NCBI GenBank assembly: GCA_017983795.1
Contig: JAGOAS010000017.1
Span: forward strand, 1 to 64,000
DNA from: Piscinibacter sp.
GTDB taxonomy: Bacteria; Pseudomonadota; Gammaproteobacteria; Burkholderiales; Burkholderiaceae_C
DNA length: 64,000 nucleotides
Direction of reading: 5' to 3'
Shown here: positions 36,364 to 44,943 of the stretch, piece after piece
Layout of the letters: each line of letters begins with the position of its first letter
How positions within the stretch are numbered: the first letter of the stretch is position 1
Notes under the pieces: model-generated
Told to the model about the DNA's origin: nothing
Database searches by the model: none
What the model saw: the letters and a program-made list of their open reading frames with translations, nothing else
Made by a program: the position numbers and the translations under genes

Positions 36364-38244
36364 ATGCGCCTGCTGCTGATCAACCCGCGTTGCGCCGAGA
36401 GCTTCTGGAGCTTTCGCTTCGCGCTGGCCGAGATCGTGCCCGGCAAGCGGGCGCTCAACCCGCCGCTCGGGCTGGCGACGCTGGCGGCGCTGACGCCGCC
36501 GCACTGGCAGGTGCAGATCGTCGACGAGAACGTCGAGCCGCTGCCGCTGGCACCGGCGGCCGACATCGTCGGCATCGGCGGCATGGCGGTGCAGTTCGCC
36601 CGGCAGCGCGAGCTGCTCGCCTACTACCGCGGCCGCGGCCACCACGTCGTGGCCGGCGGCAGCTACGCCTCGCTGTGCCCGCACAAGTACGCCATGCTCG
36701 CCGACACCGTGGTCGCCGGCGAGGCCGAATACACCTGGCCGGCGTTCTGTCGCGACGTCGAAGCCGGCGCGCCGCGACCGCTGTACCGCGAGACCGGCAG
36801 CGTCGATCTCGCCGACTCGCCGACGCCGCGCTTCGAGCTGCTGCGCCTCGAGCGCTACAACACCGCGAGCCTGCAGTTCTCGCGCGGCTGCCCGTACCGC
36901 TGCGACTTCTGCGACGTGATCGTGATGTTCGGCCGCCGCCCGCGCGTGAAGAGCCTGGAGCAGATCGGCCGCGAGCTCGACGCGCTGCGCGCGCAGCGCG
37001 TGCGGCAGGTGTTCTTCGTCGACGACAACCTGATCGGCCACCGCGCCCATGCCAAGGCGCTGCTGCGCTTCCTGGCCGACTACCAGTGCCGCCATCGCTG
37101 GCGCTTCGGCTTCGGCACCGAGGCGTCGATCAACCTCGCCGGCGACGACGAGCTGCTGCAGCTGATGCGCGCGGCACATTTCGGCTGGGTCTTCGTCGGC
37201 ATCGAGACGCCCGACGAGGCGACGCTGCGCGCCAGCGGCAAGATGCAGAACACGCGCACCGACCTGCTGGCCGCGCTGCGCCGCATCTATGCGCACGGCA
37301 TCGACGTGCTGGGCGGCTTCATCGTCGGCTTCGACGCCGACACGGCCGAGACCTTCGAGCGCCAGCGCCGCTTCGTGATGGCGTCGGGTATCCAGGCGGC
37401 GATGATCGGCCTGCTGACCGCGCTGCCGCGCACGCCGCTGTACGAGCGGCTGCAACGCGAAGGCCGCCTGCTCGACGGCGCCGACGACGGCGACAACACG
37501 CGGCTCGGCACCAACTTCAGTCCGCGCCTGATGAGCCCGGCCGCGCTCGTCGCCGGCTACCGGCAGCTGTACCGCGAGCTGCTCACCGACCGCGGCATCG
37601 CCGAGCGCATCCGCACCAAGCTCGCCTGGCTGCGCGCGCCGGTGTATCGCGGCGAGCACACGCTGGGCGAACGACTGCGCATCGTGACGCGCTTGCTGGT
37701 CAAGGGCATCGCGCCCGGCGGGCCGCGGCGCTGGGCGGCCTTCGCGTCGACGCTGACGCTGGCGCCGCGCCGCTGGCCGCTGGTGGTGTCCGACTGGATC
37801 ACGGGGCTGTCGATGCACGCCTACGTGCAGCGGCGTTTCGCCGACGCCGCGGCCGCCGTGGCGGCGATCGAGAAGCGTGCGCGCCGCCTGCGCCGCGCGC
37901 TGGCGCGCGAGCTGGCCAGCGGCGCGGTGCGGCTGGCGCAGATGCAAGGGCGCATCGAGCTGGCGCTGGCGCGCGGCGGCGAGCTCGACGCGCGCTTCTT
38001 CCGCCGCGTCGCGCCGCGGCTGGAGCGGCTATTGCGCTGCACGCCGGCGACGCTAACGCTGCGCATCGACGCGCTGCCGCTGCGCCAGGTCGTCGCCTTC
38101 GAGCGGCTGCTCGCGCGCATCGCGCGCCACGGCGACCGCGTCTCGGTGGTGATCCACGAAACCTTGCGCGAGCTGATCCACGTCGACTCGTCGGTGTTCG
38201 ACCTGGTGCTGGGCGAGCGAGGGATGCAGCGGGGCGGGGCGTGA
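36364..38244 (+). CDS. B12-binding radical SAM protein
   Basis: A 626-residue enzyme. Residues 1-140 form a cobalamin-binding-like Rossmann domain (LLLINPR, VAGGSYASLCPHKY, VVAGEAEYTWPAF). The radical SAM cluster motif follows at Cys176, Cys180 and Cys183 in GCPYRCDFCD. A DUF4070-like part follows the TIM barrel. The last 150 residues are Arg/Ala-rich helices. Such enzymes often methylate or rearrange unactivated carbons, for example in lipid or cofactor biosynthesis. The next gene, a methyltransferase, overlaps as GTGA, so the two likely act together. Decayed copies of this gene's 5' end occur at 39844 and 45222. Confidence 0.9.
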   Translation: MRLLLINPRCAESFWSFRFALAEIVPGKRALNPPLGLATLAALTPPHWQVQIVDENVEPLPLAPAADIVGIGGMAVQFARQRELLAYYRGRGHHVVAGGSYASLCPHKYAMLADTVVAGEAEYTWPAFCRDVEAGAPRPLYRETGSVDLADSPTPRFELLRLERYNTASLQFSRGCPYRCDFCDVIVMFGRRPRVKSLEQIGRELDALRAQRVRQVFFVDDNLIGHRAHAKALLRFLADYQCRHRWRFGFGTEASINLAGDDELLQLMRAAHFGWVFVGIETPDEATLRASGKMQNTRTDLLAALRRIYAHGIDVLGGFIVGFDADTAETFERQRRFVMASGIQAAMIGLLTALPRTPLYERLQREGRLLDGADDGDNTRLGTNFSPRLMSPAALVAGYRQLYRELLTDRGIAERIRTKLAWLRAPVYRGEHTLGERLRIVTRLLVKGIAPGGPRRWAAFASTLTLAPRRWPLVVSDWITGLSMHAYVQRRFADAAAAVAAIEKRARRLRRALARELASGAVRLAQMQGRIELALARGGELDARFFRRVAPRLERLLRCTPATLTLRIDALPLRQVVAFERLLARIARHGDRVSVVIHETLRELIHVDSSVFDLVLGERGMQRGGA

Positions 38245-39026
38245 CCGACGTGCTGCGTTACGACGAGGCTGCGACGCGCCGGCTGCTGGCGATCTACGAG
38301 ACACCCGACGTCGCCGCGCAGCGCGAGGCCTTCGTGCGGGCGCTGGCGCTGCAGCCTGGCGAACGCGTGCTCGACGTCGGCGCCGGGCCCGGCCTGCTGG
38401 CGGCGCTGATCGCCGACACGGTCGGGCCCGGCGGCTTGGTCTGCGGCGTCGACATCAGCGCCCCGCTGCTCGCCGCCGCGCGCAGCCAGTGCGCCGGCCG
38501 GCCGCAGCTGCGCTTCGCCGAGGGCGATGCGACGAGGCTGCCGGCGGACGATGCGGCGTTCGACGTGGCCATCAGCACGCAGGTGCTGGAGTACGTCGCC
38601 GACGTCGACGCGGCGCTGGCCGAGATGCAGCGCGTGCTACGCCCCGGTGGCCGCGCGGTGATCGTCGACACCGACTGGGACTCGATCGTCTGGGCCGCGC
38701 CCGATGCGCCGCGCTGCGAGCGCGTGCTGGCCGCGTGGGAGGCCCACGCGGCCAACGTGCACCTGCCGCGCTCGCTGGCACGCCGGCTCGACCAGGCCGG
38801 CTTCGCGTTGCGCGACGTGCAGGTGCTGCCGCTGCTGAACGCGACGCACCGCGAAGACAGCTACAGCCACCGCATGGTCGGCCTGATCGCCGACTTCGTC
38901 GCGCGCTGCGGCGGCGCTGCCGCCGAGGACGCGCGCGCCTGGGAGCGCGACATGTCGGCGCAGGCCGCGTCGGGCAGCTGGTTCTTCAGCCTGAACCGCT
39001 ATCTGTTCCGCGCCGACAGGAGGTGA
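38241..39026 (+). CDS. Class I SAM-dependent methyltransferase
   Basis: A 261-residue methyltransferase with SAM motif I VLDVGAGPGLLAALIA, acidic loop GVDISAPLLAAAR, motif II FDVAISTQVLEYVAD and post-motif LRPGGRAVIVDTDW, typical of the UbiE/arsenite methyltransferase-like group. The start is a GTG whose G overlaps the radical SAM stop region (GTGA), indicating translational coupling. I infer a two-enzyme modification pathway with the radical SAM protein. The substrate is unknown. Confidence 0.88.
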   Translation: MTDVLRYDEAATRRLLAIYETPDVAAQREAFVRALALQPGERVLDVGAGPGLLAALIADTVGPGGLVCGVDISAPLLAAARSQCAGRPQLRFAEGDATRLPADDAAFDVAISTQVLEYVADVDAALAEMQRVLRPGGRAVIVDTDWDSIVWAAPDAPRCERVLAAWEAHAANVHLPRSLARRLDQAGFALRDVQVLPLLNATHREDSYSHRMVGLIADFVARCGGAAAEDARAWERDMSAQAASGSWFFSLNRYLFRADRR

Positions 39027-39069
39027 ACGTGGCGTTGTGGTCGTTGACTTCCGGTGACGAGGAGACCGC

Positions 39070-39798
39070 ATGAAGATCCATTGCCTCCAGCACGTGCCAT
39101 TCGAAGGGCTGGGGAGCATCCAGGGCTGGGCGCACTCGCGTTCGCACGCACTCGCAGTGACGCACTTCTTTCGAGGCGCGACCCTGCCGCCGGCCGAGCA
39201 GGTGCGGCTGCTGGTGGTGCTCGGCGGGCCGATGAGCGTCCACGACGAGGCCAGATACCCGTGGCTCGCCGACGAGAAGCGGTTCGTCGAACGCGTCGCG
39301 GCAGCGGGCGGGCACGTTCTCGGTGTGTGCCTGGGCGCGCAGCTCGTTGCCTGTGTGCTCGGCGCCCAGGTGCGAGCCAATCCGGAAAGGGAAATCGGCT
39401 GGCTTCCCGTCGAGACGACGCCCGCGGCTCGCTCGACCACGTTGTTCGGGGCGTTTCCCGAGCGAATACTGGCCTTCCACTGGCATGGAGAAACCTTCGA
39501 CATCCCTACGGGCGCCCTGCACGTGGCCCGCAGCGCGGGCTGTGCCAACCAGGCGTTCGTCTATGACGAGCGACTCGTCGGCTTGCAGTTCCACCTGGAG
39601 ATGACCCCAAGTGGAGCAAGGCAGATCATCGCCGCGTGCGGCGCCGAGAGCATGGTGGCCAGCCGATACGTCCAGCAGCCGTTAGCGATGCTCGGTCACC
39701 CGCATCGCTTTGGCGACATCAACGTTGCGATGCACGAGCTGCTCGATCGGTTGTCGCAAGCGGCCACGTCGGCACGGCGCCTGGCCGGCGTCACTTGA
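39070..39798 (+). CDS. Class I glutamine amidotransferase
   Basis: A 242-residue GATase1 domain protein like those annotated as GMP synthase glutamine amidotransferase. The nucleophile is Cys87 in GVCLGAQL, with the His-Glu pair in LQFHLEMT. These release ammonia from glutamine or act as gamma-glutamyl hydrolases. No synthetase partner is adjacent, so a stand-alone role such as gamma-glutamyl-compound hydrolysis is more likely. It starts 44 bases after the methyltransferase gene and may be co-transcribed. Confidence 0.85.
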   Translation: MKIHCLQHVPFEGLGSIQGWAHSRSHALAVTHFFRGATLPPAEQVRLLVVLGGPMSVHDEARYPWLADEKRFVERVAAAGGHVLGVCLGAQLVACVLGAQVRANPEREIGWLPVETTPAARSTTLFGAFPERILAFHWHGETFDIPTGALHVARSAGCANQAFVYDERLVGLQFHLEMTPSGARQIIAACGAESMVASRYVQQPLAMLGHPHRFGDINVAMHELLDRLSQAATSARRLAGVT

Positions 39799-39843
39799 AT
39801 GGGCTCTTCGCGCATGCGCGCGCGACTTTCCGAGGAATCGCCG

Positions 39844-39879
39844 ATGCCCTTGCTGCTGAACAACCCGCGTTGCGCCGAA
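39844..39879 (+). pseudogene. Remnant of a second radical SAM gene, first 12 codons
   Basis: These 36 bases encode MPLLLNNPRCAE, almost the same as the first 12 residues of the radical SAM protein at 36364. The similarity stops abruptly at codon 12. The next residues of that protein (SFWSFRFA) reappear at 45222. It now forms an in-frame N-terminal extension of the substrate-binding protein reading frame. Confidence 0.7.
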
Positions 39880-39906
39880 ACGGCCCGGGGCATTCGAGCC
39901 AGCGCC

Positions 39907-41250
39907 GTGCACTCGGCCGCGGCCAAGGCGTCACGCAGGTTCGTTCTGGTCACTGCCGGCGCATTGATCGCCGCACGGCTTGGCTTTGCACAGCCGGCCT
40001 CCGCCCGCCCGCGGGTCGTCGGATTGCTCGAATACGGTACCGCCGCAGCCTTCGAACGGCAACTCGCGGCCTTCGAGCAGGGGTTGCGCGACTCCGGATT
40101 CGAGCGCGGCCGCAATCTGCTGATCGAAGCCCGGTACGCCGAAGACGACTATCGCAAGCTCAGCCGCCTGGCCGAAGACCTGGTGCGTTCGAAGGTCGAA
40201 GTGATCTACGCCCCGCTGGCCTGGTCGGTGCAGGCGGCGAAGGACACCCGGTCCGCCATTCCGATCGTGTTCTCCGGCGTCAACGACCCCGTAGCGCTGA
40301 ACTTCGTGAAGTCGCTGGCGCGACCCGGTGGAGCGATCACTGGTGTCACCGTCGTCAGCCATGAGCTGACCGCGAAGCGCGTCGAACTGATGCGCGAGCT
40401 GTTTCCGCTCGCAAGCCGGGTCGGGGTCATCTACGACGAGGAGATGGCGAGGGCTTGCCAGATCGAAGTCGACGACATCACGGCGGCCAGCAAGCGGCTC
40501 GGCGTCGAGGTGCGCAGGTTTCCCTACGTTACGCGCGCGGACCTTCCGGGCGCATTCGGCGAGGTGCAGCGCAACAAGATCGCGGCGCTGCTCGTTCCGA
40601 CGACGCTGGAGACGCGTCGGGTCGGCGCCGAGCTGGCGGCGCATTTGTCGACTGCACAGGTGCCGATGATGCATGCCGGCAGCGCACCTGTCGAAGCCGG
40701 AGGATTGATGTCGTACGGCCCCCCTGCCGGCTGGGCCGAGCGGCGCGCCGCGCAGTATGTCGCGCGAATCCTGAACGGTGTGCGCCCCGACGATCTGCCG
40801 GTCGAGACGCCGAGGACGTACGAGCTGGTTATCAATCTGAAGGTTGCGCGGGCGATGGGAGTCGCGATCCCGAACTCCATCCTGCTGCGTGCGACGCGCG
40901 TCATCGAGTTGCAGCGCCTTCGCATGCCCACGCGCTGGCGTCGTGACGGCCGCGTGGGCCGCCGCGCCAGGGCGACGGCGCTGTGGTGTCATGTCGCAGT
41001 ACGACCGCGCACGCGGTTCATGCCTCGCAGGGGCCACTCGGCTGGCTACAGGCGATGCGCCTCGAGGGTTCGCCCGCGCGTCCGCTTGTCGCTCAGCGCA
41101 GCTTCCAGCACCTGTGCCAGCGTGCCCATACCGGCCTCGATCTGCGCGCGGTCGAACGCGGCGAACCCGAGCACCAGGCCGCTCGGTGCGGGGGCCGCGA
41201 TGCGGTGGGCCGAGAGCGGCCGCGTTTCGACGCCGGCCGCGACCGCTTGA
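39907..41250 (+). CDS. ABC-type substrate-binding protein (TrpX-like), 3' end run-on
   Basis: A periplasmic binding protein of the PF04392 type, binding an unknown small ligand. The Tat-like signal KASRRFVLVTAGALIAARLGFAQPASA suggests the GTG at 39907; an ATG at 39799 extends through the radical SAM remnant. The binding domain (GLLEYGTAAAFERQL to INLKVARAMGVAIPNSILLRATRVIE) is complete. Normally the protein stops just there. Here the frame continues about 110 residues of Arg/Ser-rich sequence, the last 205 bases antisense to the MocR gene. So the original stop appears lost. No permease or ATPase is adjacent. Confidence 0.7.
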   Translation: MHSAAAKASRRFVLVTAGALIAARLGFAQPASARPRVVGLLEYGTAAAFERQLAAFEQGLRDSGFERGRNLLIEARYAEDDYRKLSRLAEDLVRSKVEVIYAPLAWSVQAAKDTRSAIPIVFSGVNDPVALNFVKSLARPGGAITGVTVVSHELTAKRVELMRELFPLASRVGVIYDEEMARACQIEVDDITAASKRLGVEVRRFPYVTRADLPGAFGEVQRNKIAALLVPTTLETRRVGAELAAHLSTAQVPMMHAGSAPVEAGGLMSYGPPAGWAERRAAQYVARILNGVRPDDLPVETPRTYELVINLKVARAMGVAIPNSILLRATRVIELQRLRMPTRWRRDGRVGRRARATALWCHVAVRPRTRFMPRRGHSAGYRRCASRVRPRVRLSLSAASSTCASVPIPASICARSNAANPSTRPLGAGAAMRWAESGRVSTPAATA

Positions 41251-42563
41251 CGCGCGATCCAGACATCGTCGCACGCCTCCGGGAGAAAGGCCGCGGTATC
41301 GAGCCCGGTCGTGATCGGCAGCACCGCGAGCAGCCCGCCCAGGCGCCGCGTCACCGCATCCTCCAGCGCAGCGGCGCGCTCGCCGTAGGCGAGCCGCATG
41401 CGCCGGATGTGGCGGCCGTAGTGGCCCTCGACGATGAATTCGTGCAGCACCGCCTGCGGCAGCAGCGACACGTGGCGCGCGGTGAGCGACAGCGCCGCCG
41501 CGAAGGGATCGGCCAGCCAGCGCGGCACGACCGCATAGGCCAGCCGCAGCGAAGGGAACAGCAGCTTGCTGAACGATCCGGCGTAGATCACGCAGTCCTG
41601 GGTATCGAGGCTCTTCAGTGCCGCCAGCGGGACACCCGTGTAGCGGTATTCGCTGTCGTAGTCGTCCTCGATCACGCAGGCGTGCGCGCGCCGCGCCCAG
41701 TGCAGCAGGGCCATGCGCCGGCCGAGCGCGAGCGGGACGCCGAGCGGCGACTGCCGACCGGGGGTGACATAGGCCAGCCGCGCGCTGGGTGCCAGCCGGA
41801 TGCCGGCCTCGACGTCGACGCCCTTGCGGTCGACCGGTACGCCGACCACGCGCGCACCGGCGGCCCGCAGCACGCGCAGCGCGCCGGGGTAGCCGGGGTC
41901 CTCCATCCAGACGTCGTCGCCCGGATCGAGCAGCAGGCGGGCGCACAAATCGAGCACCTGCTGCACGCCGCCCACGATGATGACCTGATCGTCGCTGCAG
42001 TCGATGCGCATCGTGTAGCGCAGATGTTCCGCGATGGCCTGGCGCAGCGGTCGATAGCCGCGTGCCTCGCCGTCGGCCAGCATCGCGCGCTGCGACAGGC
42101 GCGAGCGACGTGCGGCGATGCGGTTCCACAGCGCGAACGGGAACGCGTCGAGGTCGGGTTGGTTCGGCCGGAACGGCCGCGCCGGCTGCGCCTGGCCGCT
42201 GAGCGGGAACGGGCTCGCCGCCAGCAGGGCGCCGCGCTGCGAGAGCCGGCCCGCCACCGTCGCGGCCCTGGCTGCGCCCGCTGCACGCTCGCGCGGCACA
42301 GGCAACTGCGCGCAGACGAAGGTGCCCCTGCCCACGGCGCCGGCCAGGTAACCTTCGGCGGCCAATTGCGCCAGCGCGGCGAGCACCGTGCCACGCGAGA
42401 CACCGAGCTGGCGCGCGAAGTCGCGGCTGGGGGGCAGGCGTGCGCCAGCGGCGAGGCGGCCGGCATGCACGGCGGCGCGGATCTCAGCGTACAGCCACCC
42501 GTGCCGCGGCACGCCCGCCGGGCGGGGCCCCAATGCGAACTCGATGTCGGCGGCGCGGCGCAT
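41046..42563 (-). CDS. MocR/PdxR-family transcriptional regulator
   Basis: A 505-residue regulator fusing a GntR winged helix (residues about 15-85, LPPSRDFARQLGVSRGTVLAALAQL) to a fold-type-I aminotransferase-like domain. Lys333 in SFSKLLFPSLRL should bind pyridoxal phosphate; VIEDDYDSEYRY is a family hallmark. MocR proteins sense PLP or amino compounds and control divergent genes. Here the divergent partner is the NTF2-like/AhpD-like pair, with a perfect palindrome between. The 3' end is overlapped by the run-on substrate-binding frame. It could control vitamin B6 supply like PdxR, but no pdx gene is near. Confidence 0.9.
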   Translation of the reverse strand: MRRAADIEFALGPRPAGVPRHGWLYAEIRAAVHAGRLAAGARLPPSRDFARQLGVSRGTVLAALAQLAAEGYLAGAVGRGTFVCAQLPVPRERAAGAARAATVAGRLSQRGALLAASPFPLSGQAQPARPFRPNQPDLDAFPFALWNRIAARRSRLSQRAMLADGEARGYRPLRQAIAEHLRYTMRIDCSDDQVIIVGGVQQVLDLCARLLLDPGDDVWMEDPGYPGALRVLRAAGARVVGVPVDRKGVDVEAGIRLAPSARLAYVTPGRQSPLGVPLALGRRMALLHWARRAHACVIEDDYDSEYRYTGVPLAALKSLDTQDCVIYAGSFSKLLFPSLRLAYAVVPRWLADPFAAALSLTARHVSLLPQAVLHEFIVEGHYGRHIRRMRLAYGERAAALEDAVTRRLGGLLAVLPITTGLDTAAFLPEACDDVWIARQAVAAGVETRPLSAHRIAAPAPSGLVLGFAAFDRAQIEAGMGTLAQVLEAALSDKRTRGRTLEAHRL

Positions 42564-42577
42564 GGGTTACCGAAGCA

Positions 42578-42606
42578 GATTGGTCCAATCATTCTGCGCT
42601 GATTGG
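42578..42606. promoter_or_regulatory. Probable MocR operator (palindrome plus direct repeat)
   Basis: GATTGGTCCAATC (42578-42590) is a perfect 13-bp palindrome. GATTGG recurs at 42601-42606, 23 bp from the first copy, about two helical turns. It lies between the divergent MocR and NTF2-like starts, where MocR-family proteins usually bind repeated sites. Confidence 0.6.
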
Positions 42607-42637
42607 AGCTTCCGGAAATGCCAATTCGAGATGCAAG

Positions 42638-43114
42638 ATGCGCTCCATCCATATGTTCGAAGACACCATGGACCCGCACACCCGCGAGGCACGACAGGCG
42701 CTGATCCGGCGCCACGTCGAGGCCGAGAACGCGCACCGGATGGACGACACGCTGGCCACGATCCACCCCGACTGCGTCTTCGAGGACGTGGCGATGCAGC
42801 GCACCTGGCGTGGCCACGCCGGCGCGCGCGAGTACTACCGCATGTGGTGGGACGGCCTGCGCATCGTCGTCACGCCGGGCGCGGACGACCGGCGCATGTG
42901 GACCGATGACGGCACCTTCGTCGCCGAGACGCGCTTCACCGGCGTGCACGCCGGGCCGTTCCTCGGTGTCGCGCCGACCGGGCGTACCGTCAGCTTCCGC
43001 TTCGTCGTCTTCGTGCCGTTTCGCGACGGCTTGATGGCCGGTGAGCGCTTCTATTACGACCTGGACGGCCTGCTGCGGCAGCTCGGTGTCGCGCGAGCGC
43101 CGCTGACCACCTGA
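42638..43114 (+). CDS. NTF2/SnoaL-like small enzyme or binding protein
   Basis: A protein of about 158 residues with an NTF2-like cone fold (RRHVEAENAHRMDDTLATIHPDCVFEDV, then a helical and beta-strand C-half ending FRFVVFVPFRDG). SnoaL-like proteins range from polyketide cyclases to steroid isomerases; no catalytic set is clear. Three in-frame ATGs (42638, 42653, 42668) have weak ribosome binding sites, so the start is uncertain by ten residues. It is probably controlled by the divergent MocR protein and followed by the AhpD-like gene 20 bases on. Confidence 0.75.
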   Translation: MRSIHMFEDTMDPHTREARQALIRRHVEAENAHRMDDTLATIHPDCVFEDVAMQRTWRGHAGAREYYRMWWDGLRIVVTPGADDRRMWTDDGTFVAETRFTGVHAGPFLGVAPTGRTVSFRFVVFVPFRDGLMAGERFYYDLDGLLRQLGVARAPLTT

Positions 43115-43134
43115 CGGCGAACCAGGAGATGCCG

Positions 43135-43599
43135 ATGACAGCACGCTTCGACCTGCGCGCGGCCAGCCCCGAAGGCTTCGCCGCAATGACAAGGCTCGGT
43201 GCGTTCGTGCACGGCTGCGGCCTCGACCACGCGCTGCTGGAGCTGGTGAAGATTCGCGTCTCGCAGATCAACGGCTGCGCCTTCTGCATCGACATGCACG
43301 TCACTGCGGCGCGCCGGCTGGGGCAGGACGAGCAGCGCCTGCACCTGCTGGCCGCCTGGCGCGAGGCGCCGGTCTTCAGCGCCGCGGAGCGCGCTGCGCT
43401 GGAGTGGGCCGAGACCCTGACGCGCCTGCCCGACGGCGAAGTGCCGGATACGGCGTATGCGCAGGCGGAGGCCCAGTTCTCGACGCAGCAGCTCGCCAAC
43501 CTGACGCTTGCCGTGGCCGAGATCAATGCCTGGAACCGCCTGATGATGGCCGCGCGCACGCCGCCGTTGAGCGTGACCAGCGCTGCACGTAGCGCCTGA
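43135..43599 (+). CDS. AhpD-like carboxymuconolactone decarboxylase family protein
   Basis: A 154-residue protein with the AhpD core motif: Cys48 and Cys51 in NGCAFCIDMH, with His55 following. Such proteins reduce peroxides through the Cys pair or serve as decarboxylases. The segment RLHLLAAWREAPVFSAAERAALEWAE matches the alkylhydroperoxidase AhpD-core group. AGGAG touches the first ATG (43129) but lies six bases before the second, so 43135 was chosen. It is likely in an operon with the NTF2-like gene under MocR control. Confidence 0.88.
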   Translation: MTARFDLRAASPEGFAAMTRLGAFVHGCGLDHALLELVKIRVSQINGCAFCIDMHVTAARRLGQDEQRLHLLAAWREAPVFSAAERAALEWAETLTRLPDGEVPDTAYAQAEAQFSTQQLANLTLAVAEINAWNRLMMAARTPPLSVTSAARSA

Positions 43600-43664
43600 G
43601 CGCCGCGACCTGCCGAGTGCCGGCCGTCCGTTGCTTCGTTGCCGACCGCCGGAGCTGCAAATCG

Positions 43665-44357
43665 ATGACCGGAGCCAACTCTCCCGCTCGGACCGTCGTG
43701 GTCGGCGCTATGGCCGGCCTGGCGACATGCGCTGTGTACCCCGCGCTGATCGTCGGTCGCCTTCCGACCCTGGCCGCCGTTGTCCTCGCGGCCGCGATGG
43801 GACCGCTTCTCACGATCGCCAGCATCGGCCTGCGTGAGTTCCTCAACCTCTTCCGGCCGCGCCTCACCGCCGACTTGGGGGCGATCTTCAACGCGCTGGC
43901 GGCCGCGCTGCTCACCGCGATGCTGCTGGTGCAGTTCGCAGTCGGCATCAAGACCGCCGACGAGCCGCCTCGCGAAGCGGTTGCCGTCTGGCTCGGCCTC
44001 GACATGGCCTGGGACGTGTACCTCGGCCTCGGGACTCTGTTCTTCGCGATCAACGCCCTCGGCCATCCGCGTCTCGGGCGCATCGTCGGCGCGCTCGGAC
44101 TGGTCAGTGCTTCCGGCCTGCTCGCGTTGAACCTCTACAGCTTTCCCACGCCGCCGGCCGGCGCGGGGCTCCCCGACTTCGGTCCGGTGACCGGCGGCTG
44201 GTATCTGCTCGTCAGCCTCCTCCTGCTGCGCTCCCGCCGCTGGGTTGATGAGGCGACTCGCCCCCCGGATGGCGCGCACCAAGCGACAGGGGACCGCACA
44301 CGAACTGGTTGTAGTTCGCCAGATACGACATCCCGAGCGGCTTGCGAAGTCCGGTGA
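43665..44357 (+). CDS. Seven-helix membrane protein, C-terminus overlapping a convergent gene
   Basis: A 230-residue protein with about six or seven membrane segments: AMAGLATCAVYPALIVG, VVLAAAMGPLLTIASIG, a long hydrophobic stretch with GIKTADEPPREA, and a last helix WYLLVSLLLLRSRRW. It resembles uncharacterised inner-membrane proteins. The last 35 or so residues (WVDEATRPPDGAHQ onwards) are hydrophilic, unlike the rest, and lie antisense to the end of the next gene, so the natural stop may have been lost in a rearrangement. No function can be assigned. Confidence 0.6.
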   Translation: MTGANSPARTVVVGAMAGLATCAVYPALIVGRLPTLAAVVLAAAMGPLLTIASIGLREFLNLFRPRLTADLGAIFNALAAALLTAMLLVQFAVGIKTADEPPREAVAVWLGLDMAWDVYLGLGTLFFAINALGHPRLGRIVGALGLVSASGLLALNLYSFPTPPAGAGLPDFGPVTGGWYLLVSLLLLRSRRWVDEATRPPDGAHQATGDRTRTGCSSPDTTSRAACEVR

Positions 44358-44943
44358 ACAGATACTCCTCCAGGCGAAAGCCCTCGATGTCGCGAACCGC
44401 GCCAAACGCCAGCTCGTCGCGAAATCCGAGCAGGGCGACGAACTCGTCCACGTTGTATCGATTGTGGTAGACCCTCAGCCAGGGGATCTTGTCGGCGAGT
44501 CTCGCCACGCGATCGCTGCGAAGTCTCGAGTACTCCCGTCTCGCCTTGGTCCCGACGAGGCCGTGCGCGACGACGATGTGGCGCCACAGGTCCGAGTACT
44601 CGCCTACGCGAAGGCCGCTCTCCTCGTTGCAGAAGATCTCGAAGTACGGTTCGGGGCCGAACTGGATCGATGCGATGCGATCGTCGCGCCGTGTCTTCAT
44701 GATCGACTGGGCCGCATCGTTGTGATGCTTCTCCGACGTCCACTCCGTCACGGTCCAGATGACGTGGGGCTGGATAGTGCATTGAACGAACATCCGGAAG
44801 AGAACGCCCTTGTCCAGCGTGAACTCGCTTTCTGCGCTCGCCAGCGCCGACAGCGTCTCGCGGAGCTGTCCTTCGGCGACGAACGACGTGCAAATGGAGA
44901 AGACCGACATGCCGTCTGGTTGCGGTTCACAGCACGCGGTCAT
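44212..44943 (-). CDS. Antibiotic-biosynthesis-monooxygenase-like (ABM) protein
   Basis: A 243-residue protein whose central part (EFTLDKGVLFRMFVQCTIQPHVIWTVTEWTSEKHHNDAAQSIM) looks like an ABM/dimeric alpha-beta-barrel fold. The C-terminal half (EEYLFTGLRKPLGMSYLANYNQF) is unfamiliar. Residues after about 225 are Gly/Ser-rich and lie antisense to the membrane protein gene; both 3' ends may be run-ons at a junction. A second ATG at 44910 would start at MSVFSICTSF and is equally possible. Function unknown. Confidence 0.55.
   Translation of the reverse strand: MTACCEPQPDGMSVFSICTSFVAEGQLRETLSALASAESEFTLDKGVLFRMFVQCTIQPHVIWTVTEWTSEKHHNDAAQSIMKTRRDDRIASIQFGPEPYFEIFCNEESGLRVGEYSDLWRHIVVAHGLVGTKARREYSRLRSDRVARLADKIPWLRVYHNRYNVDEFVALLGFRDELAFGAVRDIEGFRLEEYLFTGLRKPLGMSYLANYNQFVCGPLSLGARHPGGESPHQPSGGSAAGGG

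Noticed and set aside
36274..37947. 557-residue minus-strand frame opposite the radical SAM gene
   Set aside because: The plus strand has the CxxxCxxC motif and full family pattern; the minus frame is Arg/Gln/His-rich with no motif.
39070..39798. GMP synthase
   Set aside because: Only the amidotransferase domain is present; the ATP pyrophosphatase and dimerisation parts are missing.
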